In this document: positions 48,120 to 59,254 of the stretch, one piece after another
Position numbering within the stretch: position 1 is the stretch's first letter
How the letters are laid out: each line of letters opens with the position of its first letter
From: Casuarina equisetifolia
Lineage: Eukaryota; Streptophyta; Magnoliopsida; Fagales; Casuarinaceae
Direction: 5' to 3'
Assembly (NCBI GenBank): GCA_028551475.1
Contig: CM052356.1
Span: 30,965,884-31,029,883 of the forward strand
Length of the DNA: 64,000 nucleotides
The notes under the pieces: model-generated
Databases searched by the model: none
The model's input: only the letters and a program-made list of their open reading frames with translations
Told to the model about the DNA's origin: nothing
Position numbers and translations under genes: made by a program

Positions 48120-50510
48120 ATGACTACCCATCTTTTGTCGCTATTTTTGGTGGTTCTCTCAGTAGTATCAGTCTCGAAGCCCAGTTCTGCAGTGTTTCTG
48201 AACATCGATTGCGGAGGAAACGCTTCTCTCACCGACGCAAATTCGTTAAACTGGACAGGAGATGCTGATTATGTCCATAATGGTGTGCCCCAAGAGGTGG
48301 ATTCGATTTACGTCTCCAATGATGTATTGCGCACTTTGAGAGTGTTTCCTACCCTGAAGAAAAACTGCTATACAATCAATAATCTTCGCAAAGGGGAACA
48401 GGTTGTCATTCGTGCATCCTTTTACTATGCAAACTACGACGGAAAACACTCTCCTCCATGCTTCAACCTGCTGTTAGATGGCAACTTCTGGGCAAAGGTG
48501 AATGTAACAGCCTATCCTGAGGATATAGTCGTTTACAGGGAGGTGATATATGTTACGAAAGGTGAAAGTGCCAGCATATGCTTGCTTCAAACTATGCCCG
48601 GCCAGCTGCCTTTCATAACAGCTCTTGAGCTGCATAGCTTGGATCCGAAGATGTATAGTCTTGGCGGTGCCAATCATTTCCTGATTACGTCCAATAGAGT
48701 TGCTCTAGGCACACTAACAGATTTCAGGTATTATATACCATTTCTTTAGATTTGTTTTTTAATATTACAATATATGCATTAAACTTATGTACATAACTGT
48801 CAAACTCCAGACTTCACAGTTGAAATATCTTCGAATTTATCATTGAACTAACTAACTAAGCAAACTCTTAGATATTAAAATTCTTAGAATTTACTTATAG
48901 TAAATATGCACTTAATTTTTACTCCATACGCTAATAGTGTGCATGCATGACTCAATAGGTATCCTAGCGATCCTTATAATCGAATGTGGTTAGCTGGTCC
49001 AGCTTGGGGAAATCTGGAGATCGTCACGCAGGAAGCTGCTACAGTTGATGTTAGTGCAGCAATTAATCAACCACCAGAAGCGCTTTTCCAATACGCCCTT
49101 GCCGCTCCAACAACTTCTGATTGGGGTCCTATTTTGAATACCAACCTTCCAGAGGAGATGAACATCTATATCAACCTCTACTTCTCTGAAGTGATGCAGT
49201 TAAACTCAACACAGAAAAGATCCATTCAACTTTACATAGGCAACCAAACTTACTTAGATCCCATTATTCCACCTTTTGGAAGCGTTTTAGAGGTTTCCAT
49301 TACAAACATAACTGCTTCTCCCGACACTTTATTCGGTTTGGCGGCTGCCTCTGATGCTACTCTTCCACCTCTCCTCAACGGCTATGAAGTTTTTAGAATC
49401 GGTCATTCACTACCTAATGGAACCCACATAAACGACGGTTGGTTTGGCTTCAATCTGTTCTATTTATATACATTTGGGTTCCATCTGTTAACGGATTCTT
49501 TCTTCCTCTTTGCTAATTCAGTGAAAGGTTTGGTGGCTCTACAAACGGCGTTCAGCGTCTTACAAAAATGGACGGGTGACCCTTGTGTTCCATCACCATA
49601 CTGGTGGGAATGGATTGAATGCAGCAACGATACCATCCCTAGAGTAACAGCACTGTAGGTCACGGCCTTATGATTCATGAATACTAAGAGGTAGTCCGAG
49701 TTCATAAATGCTTACCTAGTTCTTGTAATGCTTCTTTTGAAAACAAATGCAGGAATCTCAGTGGCTTTGGTCTCTCCGGTTCGCTTCCAGACTTTAGTTC
49801 CATGGATGTACTTCAAACCATGTGAGTTAATTGGCAAATATAGAAGTTTATCTACAAGAATAGATTTTCTCCATTGCTTCTAATATTGTGTATTTTTTTC
49901 TTTTATTTCTCTTCATTGTTGCAGTGATTTACACAACAACAGCCTTGATGGACCTATTCCTGAATTTTTGGGTTCTTTGCCGAATCTTAAACTATTGTAA
50001 GTCTCATTTATATATATATATAACTCCATCAAGAAACTAATTAACTGATTGTCTTCTCTTTATTTTTCTAGGAACTTAGTAGACAACGGATTCAACGGAT
50101 CCATTCCCGCCTCAGTGAAGAAAAAGAACTTGAAATTGATGTAAGTTAAATGTCATTTGAAACTTCAATTGTTTTGGTAGTCTTTGCTTTTGATCATTCA
50201 TTCTAGTACTGTTTTTTCTCTCAGTATAACTACTAATTGTCTGCGTGGAATGGCCTGTCCATTGCCACCATCACCATCACCATCACCATCACCATCACCA
50301 TCACTTGAAGCTCCACCGCCACCGAGCACACTTTTGTTGTCACCAACAAGTTCTAGCACTGCGCCACTGCCAGATTTATCGAATACTCCAACGAACGCAA
50401 GTTTGGCTCCCTCAGCCAATGGTGACCAGAAGATTGCTGGTGAACTCCCTCGCATGTTGGAGGCCACAATTCAAATATTAGTTCTTTCCTTGCTCTTCCG
50501 TTACTGTTAG
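48120..50510 (+). CDS. Secreted malectin-like/LRR protein without kinase, possibly GPI-anchored
   Basis: Proposed exons 48120-48727, 48959-49437, 49522-49654, 49753-49821, 49925-49996, 50072-50140 and 50225-50510 give 571 residues. Residues 1-23 are a signal peptide (LLSLFLVVLSVVSV, cleavage near SSA). A malectin-like domain follows (VFLNIDCGGNASL, GDADYV, RVFPTLKKNCYTI, YYANYDGKHSPP, DPYNRMW, then a second half). Next come WTGDPC and WWEWIECSN, the usual cap, and about three LRRs, each mostly on its own phase-2 exon (LNLSGFGLSGSLPDF, IDLHNNSLDGPIPEFLG, LNLVDNGFNGSIPASV). The last exon has a Ser-Pro tract and a hydrophobic tail (ATIQILVLSLLF) ending the protein, as in GPI signals. Relatives are LRR receptor kinases of the At1g51xxx type; here transmembrane and kinase parts are absent. 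The 84-nt intron at 49438-49521 is open and in frame, so its splicing is uncertain. Confidence 0.85.
50266..50304 (+). repeat. CCATCA hexanucleotide microsatellite in coding sequence
   Basis: About six units of CCATCA encode a run of Ser-Pro dipeptides in the malectin/LRR protein. Ser-Pro runs are typical sites of proline hydroxylation and arabinosylation in cell-wall proteins. The pseudogene copy has a Pro-rich segment here, but not this microsatellite. Confidence 0.9.
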
Positions 50511-52498
50511 TTGATCAAGTACATGCATGGGAGCAGAAAGGGACGAGGGTTCTTTTTACTATGTTCTGGCATTGATGTTCATATTTTTGTTTGGAATTGT
50601 GCATTAAGTTTTTGAGTGATTGTTACCCATTTCCACTTGTGTTTACAATGGGTGGTGAGGTTTTCATGAATAAGTGTAACCATAGGGCAAATTGTCTTGC
50701 TTTTCCTTTGAAATTGTTATATTTTTAATTCATTTTATGGTATAAAAGTAATACAATGCATTATAGTCCACGCCTCATGAAACAATTAATAGAAAGCATA
50801 CAGAAACTATGCACCTTTAAGGCTACTAAACGTGCAGCAAATCATATTACAAGCACCATGTTAGTAAAGCATACAGCCTTTAGACAATTAGCCAAAAGGT
50901 GCTTACTCTTTATTTATTTATTATTTATGAATTGTCATGTAATTAGGGTTACGGCAGTGGACCTTGACGCCTCTAAGTATCCATACTCTATGGTTGATCC
51001 TTCCTCTTGGTACTTCAGGCTTCTTCTGGGTACCCTCTAAAGATGGGTGGTCGTGGCGAGAGCTTCATCCTTAGGCTCTTTTGCCACATCCTTTTTGGCA
51101 GACCATCAAAGGCCGCTTATATATTTTGCCTTATTTCCCATACTGATGAAGAAGAGACTGGCGATTGCGATTGTGGAGGGGCAGTTTTAAAACCCGATTG
51201 GCTAGGCTTGACAAGTTGCAAAATATTTAACATGATCAGATGCTGCATTAGAGAATTATATTATACAAGTCAACTTAATGGGACAGGTGTTTCCAAATTC
51301 ACAAATTAGAAGCACTTGGTTAAGATTAAGAAATCAAGAATCTTGCGATGCTTCAATCCTCCTGGATATCTTCGTTTGATGTTACAGGGGACTGATGGAA
51401 CAATTAAGTTGTTCCATCTAGGGTTTGGACGCTGCTAGTTTGGATCCGTCGTTTTGTCATCATATAATTCCTGCTGCTTGTACTATTGGGCATGAATCTC
51501 TGTCCCCCATAGGTGGACTAGTAGTGAATTCTGTTCATCTCAACTAGCTGCCGGCAGCTAGACTTTTCTTTTCTGTTTTCAGATAGTTTTGGTAAATGCT
51601 TGGCACTTATATGGACAGGGTATGTGGACTAGTTGTTAGTTTTTAGGTGGCAACGGCTGAATTGCATGATAGTAAGGTTGCAATCTAAAACTTACTAACC
51701 ATAATAGATAGACTTTGCTTTATTAGATATTTTAGAGATAAAGGTTGTTATTTGTATGATATTTCTATTGAATCTTGAGATCATATTTTTTTTAAAATGT
51801 CTATTTTCAACTATAGTTTGACCGTAGTTAAAAATCGTGCTTAATGTACCACTATTGTACTTATTATGACATTTAAAGATTTGAATGACTCTTTTACCAT
51901 GCAAAATAGCTGGTGTTTCATCCTTAAAAACAAGCTATAGATTCTCCACCAGTACAACATGCTTTTCATCAACTTCACCTTCAGTTCTTTCTTGATTTGG
52001 AGAATTAGAACCAGAAAATCGTCCATGTTTCAGGGATTGGCCAAATTCTATCAGCTTTTCCAGGAGGGAGGTCGGAACCACATAAATAATGAAGTAAAAC
52101 TCCAAGCCTCAACAGTTGAATAAATTCAAGGCCTGTTATCTGATCTATGCACATCCAGTCCCGAAAAGTGCCATGCCTCTCACCCTCAACGCCTTCCTGA
52201 GTACTATGGGCATTGGGTAACATTTTCTATCAAACTTATCATTCGTTTTTTATTGTTTGAGAAAATGAGATAAATACCACTGCAGTGGTCAAACTAATGA
52301 GAAGATAATGATAACAATAATAAAAGGAAGCAATCGTCTAAAACCATTCGCGACGAGTTAGCACAAATAGTCATCTAATGAAACAAGGAGTTTTAATGGA
52401 ATCTTTGACTAGTTTTCACATGGATCCTGCTATAATCTTTCTAATCCTCCGCAACTAGTCAATATACAACTCACTGGAAGAATATCTTTAGACAAACC
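50511..52498. other. Intergenic between array copies 1 and 2
   Basis: Open frames at 50756-51309 have no recognisable motif. The part at 51350-51640 and 52140-52230 is the second copy of the upstream block. No gene was seen. Confidence 0.5.
51395..51640 (+). repeat. Upstream block of the malectin/LRR array, copy 2
   Basis: This diverged copy of 46503-46740 carries TTTTGTCATCAT, TATTGGGCATGAATCTCTGT, a CATAGGTGGACTAGTAGTG stretch and ATGCTTGGCAC...ATATGGACAG in the same order as in copy 1. Confidence 0.65.
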
Positions 52499-54639
52499 AT
52501 GATTACCTATTTTATGTTGCTACTTCGGGTGGTTTTTTCAGTATTATCAATCTCAGATCCCAGTTTTGCCGTGTATCTGAGCATCGATTGGGGAGCATCA
52601 AAGTCCTTTGATAAAAATTCAATAGAATGGGTGGGAGATGCTGACTATGTCCACCATGGTGTCTCCTACGCGGTCGATTCACCTTACGCCGTCGAACAGG
52701 TGCCGAGCACCCTTGGAGTGTTTCCATCCCCACAGAAGAACTACTACACTATCAATAATCTGAACGAAGGGGAATGAATTTTCATGCGTGCAAGCTTCTT
52801 CTACGGAAACTACGATGGAAAACACTCTCCTCCCAACTTTGAATTCCTCTTCGATGGCAACCCATGGAGAACGTTGGATTTGTCAGCCTATTCAGAAGAT
52901 ACTGTTGTTTTCGAGAAGCTAATGTATATTCCGAGTGGAAATGCTACTAGTATATGTTGGTTCCAACCAAGTTCTGAATTTGGTAAATAGAGTTTTTGTG
53001 GGTGCTACGCAAGAATCAGGTATTTTTCGCCACTCCTTCCACTACCACCGTTGTGTATTCTACCATATTCTACCAATTAAGTATAATATGACAAAGTTTT
53101 ATATCACCTAAATATTTTTAGGAATTTGTTATATATGGATAACAGATCTACCTATTTTTATATTAATCGTTAGGTAAAAATAGGTTTCTCAATCAGATAT
53201 TAGAGTTTAAATTTAAGTATAAAATGTTATTATTTATGAGCAAGAATCTCGTGAGAAAGGTTCTTCTATTTAGGATAAGAAAACATATTAAGAATAATCT
53301 AAGCATTTTTTTCACACATTTACGCACTTAAGTGTCGAATCTATGACCTCTTGGTCCTAGGTCTTTTATTGCTTAAAAGTCTTTTAAATAAGAATGAGTT
53401 TTTATAACATATGCACTGCTTGAACTACTAGTTACCCAGATGATCCTCATGATCGAAGATAGTTTGCTCATCGGGGTGCTAAAAATGAAGAGATCGTCAA
53501 TAATGGCTCTGCTGCAATAGATGTTAGAACCGCCTGGGATCAAACTCCTGAAGCTGTGGTGAGAAATGCAATCGCCACTACAAGCACTCCGTGGCGTCCT
53601 GTTTTGACTAGCATATTTGGGGAGAATCCACCCTCTATGTCAACTTGTACTTCTCAGAATTGATTCAGTTAAACTCCAAATAGAAGATTTATGCAAGTTT
53701 ATATAGAGATCAAGCCTTATTTAGACCCCATTATTCCAACTTTCGGAAGGGTATTAGAGCTTCATCTTCCTAACATTACTGCTTCTTCCGACAACGATCA
53801 GCGTGGAGGCTACCTTTGATTCCACGCTTCCTCCTCTCCTCAATGCTTATGAAATTTTTCAAGTCATTGATGCAAAACCTTGTAGAGCCAATGGCAAAGG
53901 TGGTTGCTTTCGTTTCAATCTGCTAAACAATAAGCTGTTTCCATCTAGTAAACTGATTCTTTTCTTTCTCTCCATCTTTTCTCAGTTTGGGCTGATTCAG
54001 TGGAAGGATTAGTGGCACTGCAAAAGGCGTTCGATGTCTTACAGCGATGGAATGGTGATCCTTGTCTTCCGCCATCATACTGTTGAGAATGGATAGAATG
54101 CAACATTAGTGACATTCCTCGAGTAACAGCATTGTACCTATGGCTTTATGGTTCCTAGGTATTAAATAAGTAAACATGATGTCTAGTTACTTGCATGCTT
54201 CTTAATTTTTTAAAAATCTTTTTCGGGGGAAAAATGCAGGAACCTCAGTAGCTTTGGCCTGTCCGGTTCACTTCCGGTCTTTAGTTCCACGGATGCACTT
54301 CAAGCCATGCGCGTTGATAGGCTCATCTAAGTTGGGAAATTAAGAACTAGGTTTACCTCTTTCTCTTCTAATATTGTGTATGAGTTTTTTTTTTTTTTTT
54401 TGTACTTCCTAAGTGCAGTGATTTGCAAAACGACAGTATTCATGGACCTATTCCTCAATTTATTTTCATCTTTCCAAATCTAAAACTATTGTAAGTCTCA
54501 TTTACATGAGAGAGAGACCACTAACTAATTAATTGGAAAAGTATAACCTTTTTTCATTTTTTTTTAAATTTTTCCAGGAACTTGGCAAACAATGGCTTCA
54601 ACGGATCTATCCCTATTTCCATATTGAAGAAAAAGAAGA

Positions 54640-55625
54640 CAGAAAGAAGTTTGTTGTAGGGAAGGAGTAGGTATCTATTGGACAATGTGTAGCAAAAGTA
54701 GCATGGAAAGAAGTTTGTTACCCTAAAATTTTTGAAAGACTGGGATTGATAGACATTCATACTTGGAGTAAGGCAGTAGTTGGAAAACTCTTATGATCTC
54801 TTGTGTACAATAACTCAAATTTTTTATGCATTAGATGGATGATAACATAAAATTTGAAGGGAAGAAATGTTTTAGAAGTTGAGATAAAAGGATCATTAGC
54901 TTGGAGTTGGAGGAATATTTTACAATTAAGAAGTAAACTTATACAACTAGTGATGGGATTATAGCTATTGCCACAATTTATACAACATTGAGAGAGAGTT
55001 AAGAAGAAACTGAATGGGCAAGACTAGTTTGGAAAGGAGTATAAAATATAGTTTAATATGTTGAATCATTTTAAAAGATAAACTAACCACAACATATCGT
55101 GTGGCTATATGAAATAACTTAGTTGACTTAAAATACATCCTTTGCCAACAAGAAGAAGAATCAAAAGAACATTTATTTTTTAAATGTAGGTTCACAAATT
55201 ACATTTGGAAGGCTCTATTAGGTATGAATGGCTTAACTAGAAGAATTAAACAATGAAGAGCTAAAATATATTGGATGATCAAGGCTATCAAAAGTAAACG
55301 TTTTGCAACAACCTTGTTCAATGTACATTTTAAGGTTGTATTGTATCACATTTGGAAGGAAAGAAATAGAAGAAGATTTATGGTAAAAGTTTAGACAAGT
55401 CAATCATTATTGTAAAAATCAAGAAGAACGTGAGAGACAAGATTTCATCTATTAGAGGAGTAAAGCTTATAAATTGTAATAAGTTTTTACAAGTGCTTTG
55501 AAATTTTTCAAATATAATTTTTAATTTAAATGAAGATGTTGTAACTGAAAAAATATTTTTTTTGTAGGTGATATATAATATTTGACCTTTCATCAAAAAA
55601 GAAAAAAAGAAAAAGAAGAAGAAGC
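54640..55625 (+). mobile_element. 5'-truncated LINE (non-LTR retrotransposon) 3' end
   Basis: Broken translation gives the C-terminal zinc-binding region of plant LINE reverse transcriptases: VAWKEVCYPKIF, LGLIDIHTWSKAVVGKLL, SLAWSWRNIL, then a cysteine segment near 55139-55200 (ILCQQEEESKEHLFFKC) and LYHIWKERNRRRF near 55340-55380. It ends in an A-rich tail (55598-55625). Everything upstream of this C-terminal part is missing, as expected from incomplete reverse transcription. It sits at the end of LRR exon 6 of the pseudogene. AAAAAGAAG occurs at both edges and could be a target duplication, but the A-rich context makes this weak. Confidence 0.8.
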
Positions 55626-55984
55626 AAACATTAGTGCAAATTAAAAGGCACTAAATTTGTCAAACAACTTAATCTTTTTTTTCTTTTCTTGTGGACATCC
55701 TTTAAAAAATCATCTTTTATCATCTTTTATCAACTTTCTCCTTTTAATTTTGATCATTCTCAAGGTGATAGGCAATTGTCTTGGTAGAATGTCATGTTCA
55801 CCGCCGTCGTTACCACCACCGGTTGAAACTCTATAGTCACCACCAACCTCATTGGCTAAAACACCACCATTGCTTGAAACTCCACCGCCACTCTCACCCC
55901 ATTTGGCTGAAACTCAATGGAATTCATAACTATTTTAATGTTTTTTTTTACTTTCTTTATTTTTATTGTCTGAATATTCAAGAG

Positions 55985-56347
55985 CTAAGACCATTCTAAT
56001 GCTCTTTTTCGCCACGCATAAACTAAACCAACAATTAGGATAAGCACGAAAATGAAAGCTTCTATAAATACAGATAGACCCAATACATCAAAACTCATTG
56101 CCCATGGATAAAGAAAAACTGTTTCAACATCAAAAACAACAAAAACAAGAGCAAACATATAATAACGAATTCGAAATTGTAGCCAAGCATCGCCCATTGG
56201 TTCTATTCCCGATTCATAACTCGAAAGCTTCTCTGGCCCTTTGCTAATTGGGGCTAAAACTCCCGAAATTAGAAATGCCAAAATAGGAATAACGCTTGCT
56301 ATTATTAGAAATGCCCAGAAAATATCATATTCGTAAAGTAGAAACAT
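55985..56347 (-). pseudogene. ndhC: Plastid-derived ndhC copy (open but misplaced)
   Basis: A complete 120-codon frame encodes NADH-plastoquinone oxidoreductase chain 3 ([20 protein letters not shown] ... ending KRALEWS). It has the usual three membrane segments and the [13 protein letters not shown] loop. In plastids it forms part of the membrane arm of the NDH complex. Here it lies in nuclear DNA without plastid promoter context or a transit peptide, so it is almost certainly not a working gene. The absence of stops suggests that this part of the insertion is fairly young. Confidence 0.9.
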
Positions 56348-56363
56348 AGACCCTTGTGCATCA

Positions 56364-56480
56364 TGCCTGAAGTCGTTACCTTAACCATAAGGAAGGGGAT
56401 GCCGAAGGCAGGGCTAGTGACTGGAATGAAGTCATAACAAGGTAATTGTATTGGAAGGTGTGGCTGGATTACCTCCTTTT
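56364..56480 (+). pseudogene. rrn16: Fragment of plastid 16S rRNA, 3' end
   Basis: This carries the end of bacterial-type small-subunit rRNA: GCCTGAAGTCGTTACC, then AAGTCATAACAAGGTAATTG and GGCTGGATTACCTCC, which corresponds to the GGATCACCTCC anti-Shine-Dalgarno end. Several substitutions relative to the conserved sequence (for example ATAACAAGG for GTAACAAGG, and GGATTACC for GGATCACC) show that it is decaying and not a functional rRNA. Confidence 0.85.
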
Positions 56481-57010
56481 CAGTGTGAGCTAAAGCTTGT
56501 TGGATATTTGGTTTGACATTGCTTCACACCTAAAAAGAAGTGAGCTATGTTTGGCTTAAACTTGGGGATGGAAGTTTTCTTCCGTTTCTTGATGGTGAAG
56601 TAAGACTAAGCTCATGAGCTTATTTTCCTAAGACGAAACAAGTTAATTGAATCCTTTTTTTTTTTTTACATCCCCACGCCCCCTGGTGTGGCAACATGGG
56701 GGTGAAAAAAAAGGAAAGAGAGGGATGAGGTTTCTCTCGCTTTGGGCATAGTGCGCCTTGGTGGGGGGGCCGCACGATGGAGGTAGAGTGCACCCCTAAG
56801 CTCAAGAGCTTATTTTCCAAGGCACATTAGCTTGGTATACTTCTCTTGTTCGAATCAAGGTTTGAAACCAAACTTCTCCTTAAGAGAATAGATGGGATGA
56901 TTCAGGTGAGATCCAATGTAGATCCAACTCTATATTCACTCGTGGGATCTGGGTGGTTTGGGGGACCACCACGGCTCCTTTTTTCTTGAGAATCCATACA
57001 TCCTTTTTTT
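56481..57010 (+). other. Fragment of plastid rrn16-trnI spacer
   Basis: It follows the 16S fragment and resembles the plastid spacer: TTGGTTTGACATTGCTTCACA, TTCGAATCAAGGTTTGAAACC, GATTCAGGTGAGATCCAATG and GACCACCACGGCTCC. No tRNA is included. The stretch at about 56585-56640 is repeated in part near 56795-56825 (CTCA(T/A)GAGCTTATTTTCC). Confidence 0.7.
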
Positions 57011-57034
57011 ATTTATTTATTCATTTATTTCGTG

Positions 57035-57384
57035 ACTGGAACATGTGGGATACATGTTACACCACGATTTTGAATCAAAAGAGAGACTTCAAGAAATGGT
57101 TGATATATTCACTTTATCAATAACCGAGCCAGGCATATCATAAGTGATTTACTTTTTCTATTGAATCTCACATATTGGATCAAAAACAATTCTTGAATGA
57201 GGCTAGGGATCAATCGAAAAAGAAATATCTATTGGTTCTACCCCCTATTTTTTATGAAGAGAATGAATCCTTTAATTGAAAGATCAGAAAAAAAAAAGGG
57301 TTCGGACCTCCTGCGGAAATGATTTGAAAGATTCAAAACCGAAAATAGTGATATTTGCTAGCAACAACATAATGGAGGCAGGCC
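57035..57384 (+). pseudogene. ycf2: Fragment of plastid ycf2
   Basis: Pieces of the large plastid Ycf2 protein are readable in shifting frames ([39 protein letters not shown], then [15 protein letters not shown]), with frameshifts at A-runs near 57290. Only about 115 codons of the more than 2000-codon gene are present. Confidence 0.8.
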
Positions 57385-57535
57385 AACCTCACCCGATTTG
57401 GCTGAAATTCCACTGCCCGCACCCCCATTAACTCCATCTCCTTGTGGTAACAAGGAGATTGCGGACGAATGGCTAATCGTACTGGAAGTCACAACTCAAA
57501 TATTCCAACTGTCTTCGCTCTTCAGTTACTTTTAG

Positions 57536-59117
57536 TTGTCCGGTTGGTGTCAAATTTTCATGTAGAAGTATAGGTCCAACAGCTTTGAACTTCGGTTGTT
57601 CCTGCCCTTGAAATAAAATGAAGAAACAGGTCACGCAATATTCAGGTCCATTGCCTTGTAGTTATTGGCGCCGTTATGCTGTTGTTTCTTTCCAATAGTC
57701 TAAAGAAAGAAAGGGAACCCTCTGATTCTTGGACCGGATTCCCAGCTAAGAAACTGAACAAGCTGTAAATATATTTACCCAATTAATATATAGGATACTA
57801 GAATGATTCTCATTGTAGGATATAGAAAAAAAAAGTAATAATACAAATATTTGGCAAGTTCTTCCTCTTTCGTTTCCCAACAAAGCTCTGATCATCCTCT
57901 TCCGCTTTACGTTTATCTCCCTTGTCTTCTCCCTCCCAGGTAGGTAGGCTGATAGTACGCACGATGGTTCTTTTCTTTTTCTTCTTCACAGTAGCGAGAC
58001 ATGCTCGCCACCTTCTTAGACTATGGGCATAAACTAATCATTATTGAATGACAAAAGAATCATAGAAAAGAACAACTGCAGCCGATTACGTTGACCGAAA
58101 ACAGAACTTAATCATTCTTTTGAGTCATTAGACAACGTCGGAGCGGATAAGTGTTTATGTGGTTATCTGACAGCTAGCCAAAAGGCGAAACTCATCATGT
58201 AGCGTTTACGCAGTGAGGTCAAAGCTTTTCTTGTGCATATAACGGAGAATTTGGACTTGGAACTCGTTAATGTTTTCGTGATAGACGGAATTCTATATGC
58301 CGTTCAAACAACTTGACTGCTGCACTAAGGATTGAAAAATTAGAAGTCAAATTATGGGTCCGGGAAATGATGAAGTTTTAAGGGTGACCGACGCTTTCTT
58401 TAAGGTAATTACATTTTTTTTCTTTCCATTTTTTAGAAAACAGATATTGAAACCTGTGACGTTCAAATAATTATTTACTGAAAGTTCATATTGGAGAACA
58501 GTTTTTGCCCATAAAGTACTAATAATTGATAATGTTTCTTTAAGAAAATAAAAGGGAAATCAATCGTTCAAAGGAGGAATACAACCGTCTAATAAAATAA
58601 CAGGAGATTTTGGCGGAAATGTGGTTTGTCAGGAAAGATGGAAGAATCTCTTATGAACGGAAGAGTGAGACTCAAGATGGGAACACCCAGACCAATAGAA
58701 GGATAAATGAGGCTTAGATGGAAACGTCCATACCAAGAGAGAATGATAAAGTGTAGAAATTATATTAAAAATCAAAACCAACAAATTAGACTCAAAGAAT
58801 CTTAAACTAACTCAACTTATTCAAAAAAAATCTTATCTTATCCAAATAAATTACAAAAAATTCTACATTAACTTAACATATCTCAAGAAATCTTAAATTC
58901 TAAACTAACTTAGTTTTGAACTAGACCCATAAGTCTAAACTTGTAACAGACCACATGAATTGTGCTATCGTTTAGTTTAGTCCGAGAAAAAACAAAAGGC
59001 CGTGAATAACGTAGATTTGAAGGTTGATGGGGGATTTTTTTTTTTGTAATGGTCAACTGATGAGGAAGAAGAACCAAAAGGGTTACAAGCCCAGAACAAA
59101 GTCAAAGTGCGAGCCTC
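57536..59117. other. Intergenic, upstream of array copy 3
   Basis: 57860-58060 is the third copy of the upstream block (TCCCAGGTAGGTAGGCTGA, GAGACATGCTCGCCACCTTC, TGGGCATAAACTA). The rest is AT-rich DNA with no gene. The layout matches the 1.1-1.6 kb upstream distance seen for copy 1. Confidence 0.55.
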
Positions 59118-59124
59118 TATATAA
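59118..59124 (+). promoter_or_regulatory. TATA box of malectin/LRR copy 3 (remnant)
   Basis: TATATAA lies 61-67 bp before the former start codon. It is flanked by text similar to the copy 1 promoter (AAGTCAAAG upstream, TTC(A/G)AGACAATT(C/A)ATC downstream). Confidence 0.65.
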
Positions 59125-59184
59125 GTGTCGCTGATGTTCTAATCCTTCAAGACAATTCATCTGAAAAAAACATTGAGATCAACC

Positions 59185-59254
59185 ATAACTACCCATCTCA
59201 CCTTGCTGCTTCTGGTGTCTCTCTCTGTAGTTTTAGTCTCAAAGTCCAGTTCGC
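59185..59254 (+). pseudogene. Malectin/LRR copy 3, signal-peptide stub
   Basis: The text aligns with the first 23 codons of copy 1, but the start codon is ATA instead of ATG. It is followed by TTHLTLLLLVSLSVVLVSKS and then an abrupt end where the gypsy element begins. The remainder of the gene, if it exists, should lie beyond the element, outside the window. Confidence 0.8.

Larger units (their letters stand above)
55930..57384. other. Nuclear insertion of plastid DNA (NUPT), mosaic of three regions
   Basis: This block inside the last exon of the malectin/LRR pseudogene contains ndhC (minus strand), then the 3' end of plastid 16S rRNA with part of the rrn16-trnI spacer (plus), then a ycf2 fragment (plus). 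In plastomes ndhC lies in the large single-copy region and the other two in the inverted repeat, far apart. The pieces were therefore joined before or during integration. The outer edges were set where similarity to plastid or host exon starts, and are uncertain by tens of bases. Confidence 0.88.
52499..57535 (+). pseudogene. Malectin/LRR gene copy 2, disrupted pseudogene
   Basis: This is the paralogue of 48120-50510. The signal peptide (MITYFMLLLRVVFSVLSI) and first malectin part are readable from ATG 52499, with a stop at 52775 (GAATGA where copy 1 has GAACAG) and a resumption (ASFFYGNYDGKHSPP). The end of exon 1 is deleted near 52985. Exon 2 remnants run from about 53433 (YPDDPHDR) with several stops, and exon 3 from about 53998 (VEGLVALQKAF). 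LRR exon remnants are near 54239-54312, 54419-54492 and 54580-54640. A truncated LINE follows. The proline-rich last exon is then split in two, 55774-55925 (SPPSLPPPVETL) and 57385-57535 (ending TTQIFQLSSLFSYF and a stop), by plastid DNA. The tail still aligns with the hydrophobic end of copy 1. Not functional. Confidence 0.88.

Noticed and set aside
50245..50481. Frame with a 13-histidine run
   Set aside because: It is a shadow of the CCATCA repeat; the Ser-Pro frame is the one continuous with the LRR exons.
55985..56347. ndhC as a functional gene
   Set aside because: It lies in nuclear DNA, between an rRNA fragment and a broken exon, and has no transit peptide, so it is treated as transferred plastid DNA.
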